This document shows positions 36,389-46,865 of a DNA stretch of 64,000 bases, in pieces. Source of the DNA: Salinimicrobium tongyeongense. GTDB taxonomy: Bacteria; Bacteroidota; Bacteroidia; Flavobacteriales; Flavobacteriaceae. The first letter of the stretch is position 1; the number at the start of each line of letters is the position of its first letter. Made by a program: the position numbers and the translations under genes. The stretch is from assembly GCF_026109735.1 (NCBI RefSeq), contig NZ_CP069620.1:1736001-1800000 (forward strand), in the 5' to 3' direction. The notes below the pieces were generated by a model, which was not told where the DNA came from, searched no databases, and was given only the letters and a program-made list of their open reading frames with translations.

Positions 36389-36485
36389 AAGGTTGAGATA
36401 TGTAGCGTAGCGGTTACTACGTGCTGTTATGCTGTTTTGTAGCACAAAGTTAATGCTTTTGTGCTCGTAATGTGATGCTTAGGTG

Positions 36486-36504
36486 TCAAAAATGACAGTT
36501 TTAG
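36486..36504. repeat. Degenerate palindrome copy at the mscL stop
   Basis: TCAAAAATGACAGTTTTAG has a perfect left half and three mismatches on the right. It overlaps the mscL stop at 36501. Confidence 0.4.
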
Positions 36505-36929
36505 CTGTTCTTTTTCCTCAATTCATCCCTGATTTCGGTGAGCAGCTGTTCCTGGGAAGGGCCTTTAGGTTCGGTAACTTTTGGGGCTTCCTTCGCAGTC
36601 TTGGTTCTTTCATAAGCCCGTAACACCAGGAAGATAAAGAAAGCCACAATCACGAAATAAATAATGGCCTGAATGACATTTCCGTAGGTGAGCACGGCAG
36701 CTTCGGCTTCTTTTGCGGCGTCAAGGGTCTCGTACTCATTGCCGTCAAGCGAAATGAACTTTTGGGAGAAGTCTATTCCCCCGGTAATCACGCCAATAAT
36801 TGGCATAATGATATCGGCCACCACAGAAGACACGATTTTGTTAAAAGCGCCTCCTACAACAACTGCTGTAGCCAGGGCGATAATGTCACCTTTCATTAGA
36901 AAAGCCTTGAAATCCTTAAAAAATGCCAT
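36501..36929 (-). CDS. mscL: Large-conductance mechanosensitive channel
   Basis: The 142-residue protein begins [33 protein letters not shown], the conserved N-terminal helix and TM1. A periplasmic loop and TM2 ([21 protein letters not shown]) follow. The cytoplasmic C-terminal helix is charged ([19 protein letters not shown]). It opens under membrane tension to release solutes in osmotic down-shock. Start region overlaps a weak palindrome (36917-36935). Confidence 0.96.
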   Translation of the reverse strand: MAFFKDFKAFLMKGDIIALATAVVVGGAFNKIVSSVVADIIMPIIGVITGGIDFSQKFISLDGNEYETLDAAKEAEAAVLTYGNVIQAIIYFVIVAFFIFLVLRAYERTKTAKEAPKVTEPKGPSQEQLLTEIRDELRKKNS

Positions 36930-36967
36930 TTTTCAGATGTTTTGAGTTAGTAGGCTAAATGTATGAA

Positions 36968-38083
36968 TTAATCTGTAACAAGCACTCTTTTCACTCTTTG
37001 GGAGATACCGGTGATTAGTTCATAAGAAATGGTATTCCCCTTTGCCGCAAAATCGGTAGCATGCTGTGCTCCTCCAAAAACAATCACTTCGTCGCCTTCC
37101 TGGCAGTCAATTCCGGTTATATCGACCATAACCATGTCCATGCATACATTTCCTATAATTGGGGCGTAGCTGCCGTTGATGATCACCCCTGCGCGGCCAT
37201 TGCCGTACTGCCTGTTGATCCCGTCGGCATGGCCAATGGGAAGTGTGGCCGTTTTTGTCCGTTTTTCGGCGATAAAGGCGCGGTTATAACCCAGGGACTG
37301 GCCTTTCTCCAGCTCATGGATTTGCGAAACTATGGTTTTAAGCGTTCCAATGGGCCTTAATTTTTCATCATTGGGCTCATCATTTCCGAAGCCGTAAAGC
37401 CCGATCCCCGATCGCACCATATCGAAATGGGCTTTGGGGTAGTTAATGATGCCCGAAGTATTGCAAATGTGCAGCATTGGCCTGTACCCCAGCTCATCGT
37501 AGAGTTTCACTGCAATTTTTCTGAAAGTGTGGATCTGCATGAGGGTAAATTCCCTTTCCTTCCAGTCTTCACTTGCTGCCAGGTGAGAGAAGAAAGATTT
37601 TGCTTTCACTGAAGTGCTGGCGCTTAGCAGGTTTTTCACTATACCGGTCTCTTTTTCTGAAAAGCCGAGCCGGTTTAAGCCGGTATTGAATTTAATATGC
37701 ACGGGATAAGCTTCCTGGTTCTTGCCTTCAGCTGTTTTGATGAACTCCTTCAGTACAAATTCGCTGTAAAGGCTGGGCTCCAGGCAGTGCTCTATAATCT
37801 CTTCAAAATTTAGGGACTGCGGGTGCAGTACCAAAATTGGGGTTTCAATTCCTGCCTCCCTTAACGCAATACCTTCCGAAGTATAAGCAACCGCAAAATA
37901 GTCGGCGCCCAGCTCCACGAGTTTATGGGCTATGCCGGCTACGTCACTTCCGTAGCCAAAAGCCTTGACCACGGCCATGAACTTCACATCTTCATCGAGT
38001 TTTGACCTAATGTATGTATAGTTGTGCGCTAAGGCATCGAGGTTGATTTCAAGTACGGTCTCCCTGGCTTTCGGCATGTTCAC
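36968..38083 (-). CDS. alr: Alanine racemase
   Basis: The 371-residue PLP enzyme makes D-alanine for peptidoglycan. The PLP lysine lies in [14 protein letters not shown] and the catalytic Tyr in [22 protein letters not shown] and [12 protein letters not shown] are further signatures. An ATG at 38077 is an alternative start two codons later. Its first 35 nt overlap the end of tdk, so the two are translated from one mRNA. Confidence 0.95.
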   Translation of the reverse strand: MNMPKARETVLEINLDALAHNYTYIRSKLDEDVKFMAVVKAFGYGSDVAGIAHKLVELGADYFAVAYTSEGIALREAGIETPILVLHPQSLNFEEIIEHCLEPSLYSEFVLKEFIKTAEGKNQEAYPVHIKFNTGLNRLGFSEKETGIVKNLLSASTSVKAKSFFSHLAASEDWKEREFTLMQIHTFRKIAVKLYDELGYRPMLHICNTSGIINYPKAHFDMVRSGIGLYGFGNDEPNDEKLRPIGTLKTIVSQIHELEKGQSLGYNRAFIAEKRTKTATLPIGHADGINRQYGNGRAGVIINGSYAPIIGNVCMDMVMVDITGIDCQEGDEVIVFGGAQHATDFAAKGNTISYELITGISQRVKRVLVTD

Positions 38084-38717
38084 TTCTTTTGGTGTCTTTT
38101 AGTTCTTCGGGTTCTGTAACCTCGAAATTTTTTAGTTTTTCCCTTAAGCGGGCTTTGTAAAAGGCTCCGCGGCTCAAAGGTTCATATTCTTCGGTCTCTC
38201 CCAGCATTACCAGGTCTTCGTTTGAAGTTTTGCGGTAGCTGTACTGGGCGAGGTTCCCGGTGCGGGTACAAACGGCGTGTACTTTGGTCACATATTCGGC
38301 AGTGGCCATTAGGTTGGGCATGGGCCCGAAGGGATTGCCTTTAAAATCCATATCCAGCCCGGCAACGATTACCCTAACGCCCCTGTTTGCAAGGTCATTG
38401 CATACAGAGACGATTTCTTCGTCAAAGAACTGGGCTTCATCTATACCCACCACATCGCAGTCATCGGCCAGCAGGCGTATGTTGGCTGCGGCAGGAACAG
38501 GTGTAGACCTTATTTCGTTAGAGTCGTGCGACACCACCATCTCTTCATTGTAGCGGGTGTCTATGGCCGGCTTAAAGATCTCGACCTTTTGTTTGGCAAA
38601 TTTGGCGCGTTTGAGCCGGCGAATAAGCTCTTCGGTCTTCCCAGAGAACATCGAACCGCATATAACTTCAATCCACCCAAATTGCTCTTTATGATTTACT
38701 GTATTTTCGAGAAACAT
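38049..38717 (-). CDS. tdk: Thymidine kinase (TK1-like), reduced zinc motif
   Basis: The protein has 222 residues from MFLENTVNH. An in-frame start at 38828 would run through the start of the opposing gene at 38808 and is not used. Walker A is [14 protein letters not shown], followed by [11 protein letters not shown] (Walker B) and a lasso-like [15 protein letters not shown]. The zinc domain is reduced: only Cys in [18 protein letters not shown] is obvious instead of four ligands. It phosphorylates thymidine in salvage. Confidence 0.93.
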   Translation of the reverse strand: MFLENTVNHKEQFGWIEVICGSMFSGKTEELIRRLKRAKFAKQKVEIFKPAIDTRYNEEMVVSHDSNEIRSTPVPAAANIRLLADDCDVVGIDEAQFFDEEIVSVCNDLANRGVRVIVAGLDMDFKGNPFGPMPNLMATAEYVTKVHAVCTRTGNLAQYSYRKTSNEDLVMLGETEEYEPLSRGAFYKARLREKLKNFEVTEPEELKDTKRSEHAESQGDRT

Positions 38718-38768
38718 TTTGTATTTTTCAAGACCAAAAAGCGGACTTCGCTTTTGATAAAGGTGACA

Positions 38769-38776
38769 CAAATTTA
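38769..38776 (-). promoter_or_regulatory. -7 box of tdk
   Basis: CAAATTTA on the plus strand is TAAATTTG on the minus strand, an exact match. The tdk start is 51 bp downstream. No -33 box at a standard distance was found. Confidence 0.4.
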
Positions 38777-38807
38777 TTAAAAATACAACCGTAGTCGGGT
38801 TGCAAGA

Positions 38808-39614
38808 ATGAAAGTTATGAAAAAGCAATTGAAAGAGGAATTAGTAGCTTTGGCCGAAAAAGTTGCTCTTTTAAAAGATCAGGAACAGGTCGCTACCGGG
38901 GAATTGAAAGAGCTGGCCAGGAGATTATACGAAAAGCTTACCGTCTATAATTTTACTGAATCAAATTTATACACTGCTTCTGAGATCAGAGAGCAGGAAG
39001 CTGTGAAAACTGCTCAAAAAGTGGAAGCCCCGCAAGAAAAAGAACAGCCTGTAAAAGTTTCCGAAGAAAAAAAGCAGCCTGTAGCAGTGAAGCAGGACGA
39101 AGAGGCTCCCGAACCCGATGAATACAACCCCACCGGGCTCGAATACAACGATTCTGAAGAGATCACCGAGCCCAACACCGAAAAAATAAAGGATATTGTA
39201 GCACAAATGCCACCTGAAACCCAGCAGATAGACGATCTTTTTGCACATATTGAACCTCGCGACTACAAGAAGAACGATATGAACGATATTGGAGGGGTGC
39301 ATTATGACAACCTGCCGCAGTTTGAACCTGTGAACAGGGCAGGCTCTGCCCAGGAAAAGCCCAGGTCTCTCAACGACAGGCTTAAAAAAGGGATCAATAT
39401 TGGCCTTAACGACAGAATGGCCTTTGTAAAGCACCTTTTTGACGGAAGTACTTCAGATTACAACAGGGTGTTGTCCCAGCTTTCCACCATTAGAACTAAA
39501 GAAGAAGCTTTCAACTTTGTCGCCAACATGGTAAAACCCGATTATAATAACTGGGAAGGCAAGGAAGACTATGAAAGCAGGTTCCTGGCTATAGTTGAAA
39601 AGAACTTCGAGTAA
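38808..39614 (+). CDS. Conserved Bacteroidetes protein of unknown function
   Basis: The 268-residue soluble protein has a helical N-terminal region ([21 protein letters not shown]), a charged, low-complexity middle with Glu/Lys/Pro ([18 protein letters not shown]) and a conserved-looking C-terminus ([55 protein letters not shown]). No known catalytic motif is seen. An ATG at 38817 is an alternative start. rsmI follows 6 bp downstream, suggesting a shared transcript. Confidence 0.75.
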   Translation: MKVMKKQLKEELVALAEKVALLKDQEQVATGELKELARRLYEKLTVYNFTESNLYTASEIREQEAVKTAQKVEAPQEKEQPVKVSEEKKQPVAVKQDEEAPEPDEYNPTGLEYNDSEEITEPNTEKIKDIVAQMPPETQQIDDLFAHIEPRDYKKNDMNDIGGVHYDNLPQFEPVNRAGSAQEKPRSLNDRLKKGINIGLNDRMAFVKHLFDGSTSDYNRVLSQLSTIRTKEEAFNFVANMVKPDYNNWEGKEDYESRFLAIVEKNFE

Positions 39615-39620
39615 GGCTCT

Positions 39621-40292
39621 ATGGCAAAACTCTATCTTGTGCCCACGCCTATAGGCAATCTTGAAGATATTACTTTTCGCGCCGTCAGGGTTCTGAAAGA
39701 AGTAGACCTAATCTTAGCTGAAGATACCCGCAACAGCGGAAAACTGCTTAAACACTTCGAGATCAATACTCCCATGCAGAGCCACCACATGCACAATGAA
39801 CACAAAACTGTGGAAAATGTGGTGCGGCAAATTCAGAATGGAAAAACCGTGGCATTAATAAGCGACGCCGGAACCCCGGCAATTAGCGACCCCGGATTTT
39901 TATTGACCCGCGCCTGTGTTGAAGCCGGGCTTGAAGTAGATTGCCTGCCCGGTGCAACTGCTTTTGTTCCGGCATTGGTAAATAGCGGTCTTCCAAATGA
40001 TAAATTTGTTTTTGAAGGTTTTCTGCCGGTAAAAAAAGGAAGGCAGACCCGCCTGGAATTCCTGGCGCAGGAAACCCGTACCATAATATTATATGAATCG
40101 CCGCACAAGCTCCTCAAAACGCTTAGCCAGATAAAGGAGTATTTTGGGGAAGACCGGCAGGTTTCAGTTTCCCGCGAAATTACCAAGCTACACGAGGAAA
40201 CTGTGAGAGGAACAGCAGCTCAGGTTCTTGCGCACTATGAAGAAAAACCTCCAAAAGGGGAGATTGTGGTGGTGGTTGCAGGGAATAAATAG
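39621..40292 (+). CDS. rsmI: 16S rRNA (cytidine1402-2'-O)-methyltransferase
   Basis: The 223-residue tetrapyrrole-methylase-fold enzyme methylates the 2'-OH of C1402 in the decoding centre using SAM. Motifs are LVPTPIGNLEDITFRAVRVLKEVD, LAEDTRNSGKLLKHF, ALISDAGTPAISDPGFLL and PGATAFVPALVNSGLPNDKFVFEGFLP. The stop (40290-40292) directly abuts the stop of the opposing lipoprotein gene. Confidence 0.95.
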   Translation: MAKLYLVPTPIGNLEDITFRAVRVLKEVDLILAEDTRNSGKLLKHFEINTPMQSHHMHNEHKTVENVVRQIQNGKTVALISDAGTPAISDPGFLLTRACVEAGLEVDCLPGATAFVPALVNSGLPNDKFVFEGFLPVKKGRQTRLEFLAQETRTIILYESPHKLLKTLSQIKEYFGEDRQVSVSREITKLHEETVRGTAAQVLAHYEEKPPKGEIVVVVAGNK

Positions 40293-40643
40293 CTATTCTG
40301 TAACCTCGATATCGAGCGTGATGATTGTTTCAGAAAAAACCTCTGCTCCGTTAGATTCAGCTCTTTTGATCTTTACTACTTCGGTCCCGGTAAATCCGCT
40401 TTCTGGAGCATAGACATAGAAGATGCCTTGCTCGCGGTGCTTAATTTCACTCAGAACTGCATGTGCTGCCTGTTCTGAAATACTGAAACCGCCTTCAGTG
40501 GGTATTGCTTTTGAAAGCAGGTGCTCAAGAGTATCGGCTTTTGAAATGGAAATCGTTTCTTCAGGTGCTTCTGTTTCTACTGAAGTTTTATTTTTGCAGG
40601 CAAGGAAAATCAGGGAAATGGCGAATAAAATGATCTTTTTCAT
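40293..40643 (-). CDS. Small lipoprotein of unknown function
   Basis: The 116-residue protein has a lipoprotein signal peptide ending at Cys 16 (LIFLACKNKT). The mature part (about 100 residues) contains SISEQAAHAVLSEIKHREQGIFYVYAPESGFTG. I recognise no family. The stop is directly adjacent to rsmI's stop on the other strand (TAG/CTA), with no base between. Confidence 0.6.
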   Translation of the reverse strand: MKKIILFAISLIFLACKNKTSVETEAPEETISISKADTLEHLLSKAIPTEGGFSISEQAAHAVLSEIKHREQGIFYVYAPESGFTGTEVVKIKRAESNGAEVFSETIITLDIEVTE

Positions 40644-40805
40644 GGAGTGTGATTTTTAATTCAATTAATAAAGAAATAAATAATTGCTTGAATAAATCTT
40701 TACAAAAGATGAATTTCGGCGTCAGATTTTCCTTCAAGTTCTCGATGAGGTCGGTTTGTAGGACGTAAATTATAAAGAACAATCAGTATTTTTGAAAAAA
40801 AATCT

Positions 40806-42503
40806 ATGCGCTGGACCCTCAAACCCAAACCCGATCCCAAAACCGTAGCACATCTTGTAGAAGTCCTGGGCGTGGAGGAGCCTATCGCTTCTTTACTGGC
40901 TCAGCGCGGTATAGAAACATTCGAGGAGGCCAAAAAATTCTTTCGTCCCAGTCTTGAAGACCTTCATGACCCGTATTTAATGAAAGACATGGAAGCGGCG
41001 GTAAAGCGTATTGAGCTCGCCCTTCAAAAAGGGGAAAATATCATGGTCTTTGGAGACTATGATGTAGACGGTACTACCAGTGTGGCACTGGTTTCTTCTT
41101 ACCTCAAAAGCATCTATCCCAATATTGCAACTTACATTCCAGACAGGTATGAAGAAGGATACGGAGTGTCTTATAAAGGGATAGACTTTGCGGCCGATAA
41201 TGACATTAGCCTTATCATTGCCCTTGACTGCGGGATTAAAGCCATTGAAAAAGTGGCTTATGCCGCCGGGAAAGGGATCGATTTTATTATTTGTGACCAT
41301 CACAGGCCGGGGGCAACGATACCTAACGCGGTAGCCGTGCTCGACCCAAAAAGAGAAGATTGTGAGTATCCCTACAAAGAGCTCTGCGGGTGTGGTGTGG
41401 GTTTTAAGCTGTTACAAGCGCTAAATGAAAAGCGGGGAGAGCCTTTTGAGCTGCTTATCCCATACCTTGACCTGGTGGCCACGGCTATTGGGGCCGATAT
41501 AGTTCCGGTGACCGGAGAGAACAGGATTTTGGCTTACCACGGCCTGCAGGTGATAAACCTTGCACCGCGCCCCGGGATAAAAGCCATTCTTGCCCAGGTC
41601 AAAAAAGAGCAGCTCACGCTTACAGATGTTGTATTTATAGTGGCGCCGCGCATCAATGCGGCCGGAAGAATGAAGCACGGGTTGCACGCCGTAAACCTTT
41701 TAACTGAAGAAGACCCCGAAAAAGCAAAAGAATTTGCTGCGGAAATTGAAGCCTACAACACAAGCCGCCGCGATACCGATAAGGTCATTACCGAAGAAGC
41801 ACTTGCCCAGATTAATGAACTAAGGGAGCAGGATCGCAAAACTACGGTAGTGTACCGGGAGAACTGGCATAAAGGGGTGATTGGAATTGTGGCGTCAAGG
41901 CTTACCGAAACCTACTATAGGCCTACCCTGGTCTTTACCCGTAGCGGAGAGAAACTTGCGGCATCGGCACGGTCTGTAAGTGGCTTTGATGTCTACGACG
42001 CTCTCGAAGGCTGCAGCGAATTCATTGAGCAGTTTGGCGGGCATAAATATGCGGCGGGTCTAACCCTGCTTTCCCACCAGTATGATAATTTCAAGCGAAA
42101 ATTTGAAGAGGTGGTTTCGGCTACAATAGATCCGCGCCTGCTAACGCCCGAGATCCAGATCGATGCCGAAATAGACTTAAGCGATATTACGGCTAAATTC
42201 CACAGGATCCTCAAGCAGTTTGCCCCTTTTGGCCCCGGGAATATGTCGCCTGTATTTATGACTAAAAATTTGCGCGATACCGGCTATGCGCGTTGCGTGG
42301 GGGGTGAAGACAAGCACCTGAAAGCCCGCTTTTTTCAAAAAGGGAATGACCGAAGCTTTGACGCCATAGGTTTTGATTTGGGCAGGAAGTGTGAGCTGGT
42401 GAGTGAGGGCAAAAAAGTGAAAGCTGCCTTTTGTATAGACGAAAATGAATTTCAGGGCAATGTGACGCTGCAGTTGAGACTAAAAGATTTAGAGGTAAAT
42501 TAA
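40806..42503 (+). CDS. recJ: Single-stranded-DNA-specific exonuclease
   Basis: The 565-residue DHH-family nuclease degrades single-stranded DNA 5' to 3' in recombination and mismatch repair. Motifs in order are VFGDYDVDGTTSVALV, ALDCGIKA, CDHHRPG, DLVATAIGADIVP and the DHHA1/OB half (GGHKYAAGLTL, FGPGNMSPVF). Length fits RecJ. A TATTTTTG -7 box is only 11 bp before the ATG (40787-40794). Confidence 0.95.
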   Translation: MRWTLKPKPDPKTVAHLVEVLGVEEPIASLLAQRGIETFEEAKKFFRPSLEDLHDPYLMKDMEAAVKRIELALQKGENIMVFGDYDVDGTTSVALVSSYLKSIYPNIATYIPDRYEEGYGVSYKGIDFAADNDISLIIALDCGIKAIEKVAYAAGKGIDFIICDHHRPGATIPNAVAVLDPKREDCEYPYKELCGCGVGFKLLQALNEKRGEPFELLIPYLDLVATAIGADIVPVTGENRILAYHGLQVINLAPRPGIKAILAQVKKEQLTLTDVVFIVAPRINAAGRMKHGLHAVNLLTEEDPEKAKEFAAEIEAYNTSRRDTDKVITEEALAQINELREQDRKTTVVYRENWHKGVIGIVASRLTETYYRPTLVFTRSGEKLAASARSVSGFDVYDALEGCSEFIEQFGGHKYAAGLTLLSHQYDNFKRKFEEVVSATIDPRLLTPEIQIDAEIDLSDITAKFHRILKQFAPFGPGNMSPVFMTKNLRDTGYARCVGGEDKHLKARFFQKGNDRSFDAIGFDLGRKCELVSEGKKVKAAFCIDENEFQGNVTLQLRLKDLEVN

Positions 42504-42670
42504 CCCCTCTTCTGTTAATATTGTTGCTGAATTCTTACAGCCTGTATTCTTCATTTGCTGTTCAACAATTTTCCATGTACTTGATCTAAAAAAGTTTTTG
42601 ATAATGAGATGTTTAGCTACTTTAGAAGAGCCATAACATAAGTAGGTTAAGTTCATGGTAGATTTGGGGC

Positions 42671-42700
42671 AAAAAAAGGTGGAGTCATCCACCTTTTTTT
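42671..42700. terminator. Bidirectional terminator between recJ and sod
   Basis: AAAAAAAGGTGGA and TCCACCTTTTTTT form a 13-bp stem with a GTCA loop. A runs and T runs on both flanks let it work in both directions. Confidence 0.88.
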
Positions 42701-42717
42701 ATGCGTGAAATTCAGCA

Positions 42718-42840
42718 AAAAAAGAAGCTGCCTTAAAAGCCCTTTTTCGAAAGTCCGGAGTTTAGGTTCTTTTAAGTTCTTAGGTCTGAAAAGAATCCGG
42801 AAGTACGCTTTAGGTTTTAAGACAGCCTGTCTTCTTAAAA
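42718..42840. repeat. Intergenic inverted-repeat element, type A copy 2
   Basis: AAGAAGCTGCCTTAAAAGCC near the left end is imperfectly complementary to GGTTTTAAGACAGCCTG at the right. Arms and spacing resemble the element at 32727-32860. Confidence 0.4.
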
Positions 42841-42857
42841 TCTGTGTTCGATCTTAA

Positions 42858-43466
42858 TTATTTATGTTGTGCATATCGCTTGGACACTTCTTCCCAGTTG
42901 ATCACATTGAAGAATGCTTCAATATAAGCAGGACGCTGGTTTTGATACTTCAGGTAGTATGCATGCTCCCACACATCCATTCCAAGGATTGGGTATCCGC
43001 CGCAACCAACTCCCGGCATTAAAGGGTTGTCCTGGTTTGGAGTAGAGCACACTTCCAGTTTTCCGCCTTCTTTTACACAAAGCCAGGCCCAACCAGATCC
43101 AAACTGGGTAGCACCGGCTTTAGAGAACTCATCTTTAAAAGCTTCAAACGATCCAAAGTCCCTGTCTATTGCAGAGGCCAGATCTCCCTGAGGCTTTCCA
43201 CCGCCATCAGGTCCCATAATTTCCCAGAAAAGGTTGTGGTTGAAATAACCACCGCCATTGTTGCGCACAGCCTTATCTTCCATGTCGAGGTTGTTCAGAA
43301 TATTCTCGATATTCTTGCCTTCCATATCTGTGCCTTTAATGGCATCATTTAATTTGCTGGTATATCCTGCGTGGTGTTTATCGTGGTGGATCTCCATTGT
43401 TTTTGCGTCAATGTGAGGCTCCAATGCGTCTACTGCATATTTTAATTTTGGTAACTCGAAAGCCAT
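42858..43466 (-). CDS. sodB: Superoxide dismutase, Fe/Mn family
   Basis: The 202-residue enzyme destroys superoxide. Metal ligands are visible: His 27 in [12 protein letters not shown], His 78 in [11 protein letters not shown], and Asp/His in [12 protein letters not shown] near residues 164-168. The [18 protein letters not shown] segment is typical. Fe or Mn use cannot be fixed with certainty, so the symbol could equally be sodA. A TAAATTTG -7 box (complement of 43504-43511) precedes it. Confidence 0.93.
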   Translation of the reverse strand: MAFELPKLKYAVDALEPHIDAKTMEIHHDKHHAGYTSKLNDAIKGTDMEGKNIENILNNLDMEDKAVRNNGGGYFNHNLFWEIMGPDGGGKPQGDLASAIDRDFGSFEAFKDEFSKAGATQFGSGWAWLCVKEGGKLEVCSTPNQDNPLMPGVGCGGYPILGMDVWEHAYYLKYQNQRPAYIEAFFNVINWEEVSKRYAQHK

Positions 43467-43690
43467 AGTTAAATCTTTTTTACATTATTAATTAGGTCAA
43501 CTTCAAATTTAGAGATAAACCTTTTTAATAGGAATTATAAAATGTTATAAAATCCTTAAAGATGTGGCTTTTTAGGAAACTTAATTAGATATACCGAAAA
43601 ATTATCCCATTTCTTCGGCATATTTTCTTGCTAATGAACAGCTAAGAGGAGGTCATTTTAAACAGCATTTCTTACATTAGTGGAAAAAAT

Positions 43691-46600
43691 TTGAAGGACG
43701 CTAATATCTTCAGGATTTATGATGCTTCGGCCGGGTCTGGCAAGACCTATACCCTTGTAAAACAGTATCTTTTGCTCCTGCTTTCTTCGCCCCGCGTAGA
43801 CAGTTATAAAAACATTCTTGCCATAACTTTCACCAATAAAGCTGTGGGGGAAATGAAATCGCGCATTGTTGAGAGCCTGCATGGGCTGGCAAACCCCAGC
43901 CGCAATTCAAAAGAAAATGATTTGCTCATGGCACTTTCTGAAAGTTCGGGAATGCCGGCAGAGCGTATTCAGAAGAAAAGCAGTGATATCCTGAAGCATA
44001 TTATCCATAATTATGCAGCGTTTGAAGTTTCTACCATAGACGGGTTTACCCACAGGGTTTTGAGAACTTTTGCCAAAGACCTCGGGCTGCCCCTTAATTT
44101 TGAAGTTGAACTTAGAACCGACGAAGTAATTGGGGAGGCCGTAGACAGGCTCATTAGCAAAGCCGGTAAAGACAAGGCCCTCACCCGCATTTTAGTGAAT
44201 TTTGTGCTCTCCAGGACCGATGATGACAAGAGCTGGGACATAGCCCGTGACCTTTTTGCCATTGGCCGTTTACTCACCCAGGAAACCAGCAGCAAATTCC
44301 TGGAGATCCTAAAGACAAAAAAACCTGAAGATTTTGAAGATCTCAAAAAGAAGATAACACAGGAACAGAAAAAACTGGAAAATGCAGTTGTTGAGACAGC
44401 GAATTATTTTTTCGGCTTGCTTGATGAAAACGATCTTGACAACGGCTGCTTCAGTGGTGGTTATTGCCCTAAGTTTTTCCTGAAGCTTCAAAAAGGGGAT
44501 TTTAACGTGAACTTTTCCGCAGGCTGGCAAAGGGACCTGGCAGAAAAAGCCCTTTATCCTTCCAGACTTGATACCGCAAAAAAGCAGGTGCTCGATAAGC
44601 TTCAGCCGCAAATTATAGAGCTGTACAAGCAGGCAAAATTACTCCTCACCCGCATACAATTTCTGGAAGCGGTAGAGAAGAACCTCGTGCCGCTGTCGCT
44701 TTTAAATGCCATACAGGCACAAATTGAAGAGATAAAAGCTGAAAATTCGCTGGTGTTGATTTCAGAATTCAATGCCACCATCAGTAAGGCGGTGAAAGAT
44801 CAGCCCGCGCCTTTTATCTATGAAAGGCTGGGAGACCGCTACCGGCATTATTTTGTTGATGAATTTCAGGATACCTCCCAGTTACAGTGGGAAAATTTGA
44901 TCCCGCTTGTAGACAATACACTTTCTATTGAACACCCGGCCGGCGAATTTGGTTCCCTTACGCTGGTGGGAGACGCAAAACAGTCTATTTACAGGTGGCG
45001 TGGCGGTAAAGCCGAACAATTCATGGAGCTGTGCCAAAAGCGGCATCCGTTTAGCGTTGAAGAGCTCGAAATGCTGGTGTTGCCAAACAACTACCGCAGC
45101 GCGAGAACAGTAGTGGAGTTCAATAATGATTTTTTTAAGTACACTTCCGGATTTTTTCTGCATGAAACGCATAAAAACCTGTTTCTGAACAGCGGGCAGG
45201 GGGTGGTGAGCTCAAAAGAGGGTTATGTGAACATATCTTTTATTGAAGCCGAAAATGCTTCCGAAGAAATGGAGGCCTACCCCGTAAGAGTACTCGAAAT
45301 TATTGAGGAAGTGCAGGAAAACGGCAGGCGGCTTTCAGATATTTGCATCCTCACCCGAACGCGACGGGAGAGCATAGCCGTTGCCAATTACCTGAGTGAA
45401 CATGCCGTGCCGGTGATTTCTGCGGAAAGCCTGCTCATCAACAGGTCGCCAAAAATCAGGTTTATAACTGCCATTTTACAGTATTGCCTTGACCCGGGCG
45501 ACAAGTCGCTGAAATTTGAGATCCTCGATTATCTTTTGTCTGAAAACATTGAGGTAGAAAATGACTTCCAGTTTCTGGAAGAGCATTTAAAGCCTGAAGG
45601 AGAGGAGTTTTTTAAAGCCCTGGAAAAAAACGGGATCAGTTTTTCACCCGTGGCAGCCACGGCAATGTCGGTTTATGAGGCAGTTGAATATATCATCAGG
45701 GCTTTTTCACTGGAAGCAGTTTCTGATGCTTACCTGCAGTTCTACCTCGATTTTGTGTATGAGGTTTCCAGTTCTGAAGGCGTGGGTTTTTTCAGCTTTT
45801 TGGAACAGTGGGAGCGAAAAAAAGACGAATTGAGCATAGTGGTGCCACAGGGGGAGAATGCCGTGCAAATAATGACCATTCACAAGGCAAAAGGCCTTGA
45901 ATTTCCTGTGGTTATTTATCCTTTTGCCAATACCCAGATTAACGATACTGCCAGGGAACATTTTTGGATAGAACTGCCCGAAAACCTCAATAACAACGTA
46001 GAGATCGCTTACCTGCGCGCGGCCGACAAGATGAAGGAATGGGAAGGGGAAGCTCCTCAGATCTATCATGAGTTGAGTTGTAACAGTCAGCTTGACGCGC
46101 TCAACGTTTTGTATGTGGCCATGACGCGGCCCGAACAGCAGTTGTATGTCATTTCAAAGATGGACCTCGATAAAAAAGGCAATGAGAATACCAACCGCAT
46201 TTCAGGTTTGTTGATCTCTTACCTGCGCTCTACAGGAAAATGGGATGATGGCCACGTATACCACTTCGGAAACCCGCATGAAATTATTTCCGAAGAAAGA
46301 AAACCGGCAAACAGCTTTGAGCAGGAAAGTTTCTTTTCTTCCCCAACCCAGGGCAATGGGATTTCCATCATCACGCGCTCGGGGCTTATGTGGAATACTA
46401 GGCAACAGCAGGCCATTGAAAAAGGTCAGCTTATCCACGATCTTTTTGCAAAAATAGATACCGAAGCAGATGTGGAGCAGGTGCTTGAAAATGGCAAAAA
46501 TGACGGACTTTTTGCTTCCGAAGAAAAAGAAGAACTCAAAAGGTCTATTCTGGAAGTCACCGGCCACGGGGAGTTAAAAAAGTATTTCGCACAGGGGGTC

Positions 46601-46834
46601 GTGAATTTTAACGAGCGGGAAATCATTTCTGAAGACGGAGCTATTTTGAGGCCCGACAGGCTGATTTTTTCAGGTCAAAAAGTAAGCGTCATTGACTACA
46701 AAACAGGTGCGGCAGATCCAAAACATAAAGCGCAGATTTCAGAATATGCTCATATTCTGGAAAAAATGGATTTTGAGATCGAAAAGAAGATCCTGGTATA
46801 TATAAACGACCAGATTGAAGTAACTTTTGTGTAA
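43691..46834 (+). CDS. AddA-like helicase-nuclease (UvrD family)
   Basis: The 1047-residue protein starts at TTG (43691), with no in-frame ATG that keeps IYDASAGSGKTYTLVKQ. Superfamily 1 motifs follow: Walker A ASAGSGKT (about residues 13-20), VDEFQDTSQLQWENLI (motif II), LVGDAKQSIYRWRGG (III), MTIHKAKGLEFPVVIYPF (V) and LYVAMTRPEQQLYVI (VI). A C-terminal RecB-type nuclease reads LRPDRLIFSGQKVSVIDYKTG. It likely resects double-strand breaks with the AddB-like protein encoded from 49820. Confidence 0.9.
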   Translation: MKDANIFRIYDASAGSGKTYTLVKQYLLLLLSSPRVDSYKNILAITFTNKAVGEMKSRIVESLHGLANPSRNSKENDLLMALSESSGMPAERIQKKSSDILKHIIHNYAAFEVSTIDGFTHRVLRTFAKDLGLPLNFEVELRTDEVIGEAVDRLISKAGKDKALTRILVNFVLSRTDDDKSWDIARDLFAIGRLLTQETSSKFLEILKTKKPEDFEDLKKKITQEQKKLENAVVETANYFFGLLDENDLDNGCFSGGYCPKFFLKLQKGDFNVNFSAGWQRDLAEKALYPSRLDTAKKQVLDKLQPQIIELYKQAKLLLTRIQFLEAVEKNLVPLSLLNAIQAQIEEIKAENSLVLISEFNATISKAVKDQPAPFIYERLGDRYRHYFVDEFQDTSQLQWENLIPLVDNTLSIEHPAGEFGSLTLVGDAKQSIYRWRGGKAEQFMELCQKRHPFSVEELEMLVLPNNYRSARTVVEFNNDFFKYTSGFFLHETHKNLFLNSGQGVVSSKEGYVNISFIEAENASEEMEAYPVRVLEIIEEVQENGRRLSDICILTRTRRESIAVANYLSEHAVPVISAESLLINRSPKIRFITAILQYCLDPGDKSLKFEILDYLLSENIEVENDFQFLEEHLKPEGEEFFKALEKNGISFSPVAATAMSVYEAVEYIIRAFSLEAVSDAYLQFYLDFVYEVSSSEGVGFFSFLEQWERKKDELSIVVPQGENAVQIMTIHKAKGLEFPVVIYPFANTQINDTAREHFWIELPENLNNNVEIAYLRAADKMKEWEGEAPQIYHELSCNSQLDALNVLYVAMTRPEQQLYVISKMDLDKKGNENTNRISGLLISYLRSTGKWDDGHVYHFGNPHEIISEERKPANSFEQESFFSSPTQGNGISIITRSGLMWNTRQQQAIEKGQLIHDLFAKIDTEADVEQVLENGKNDGLFASEEKEELKRSILEVTGHGELKKYFAQGVVNFNEREIISEDGAILRPDRLIFSGQKVSVIDYKTGAADPKHKAQISEYAHILEKMDFEIEKKILVYINDQIEVTFV

Positions 46835-46865
46835 AAGAATGTAATTTTGTAAAAAACCAGTCAGT

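Larger units (their letters stand above)
42504..42857. other. 354-bp intergenic region with a terminator and an inverted-repeat element
   Basis: No supported gene is present between recJ and sod. A strong terminator lies at 42671-42700 and a type A inverted-repeat element at 42718-42840. A 56-68 residue minus-strand frame near 42489-42692 overlaps the terminator and recJ and has no supporting context. Confidence 0.5.

Noticed and set aside
42489-42692. Short minus-strand frame between recJ and sod
   Set aside because: It overlaps a strong bidirectional terminator and the recJ end, and has no recognisable motif.
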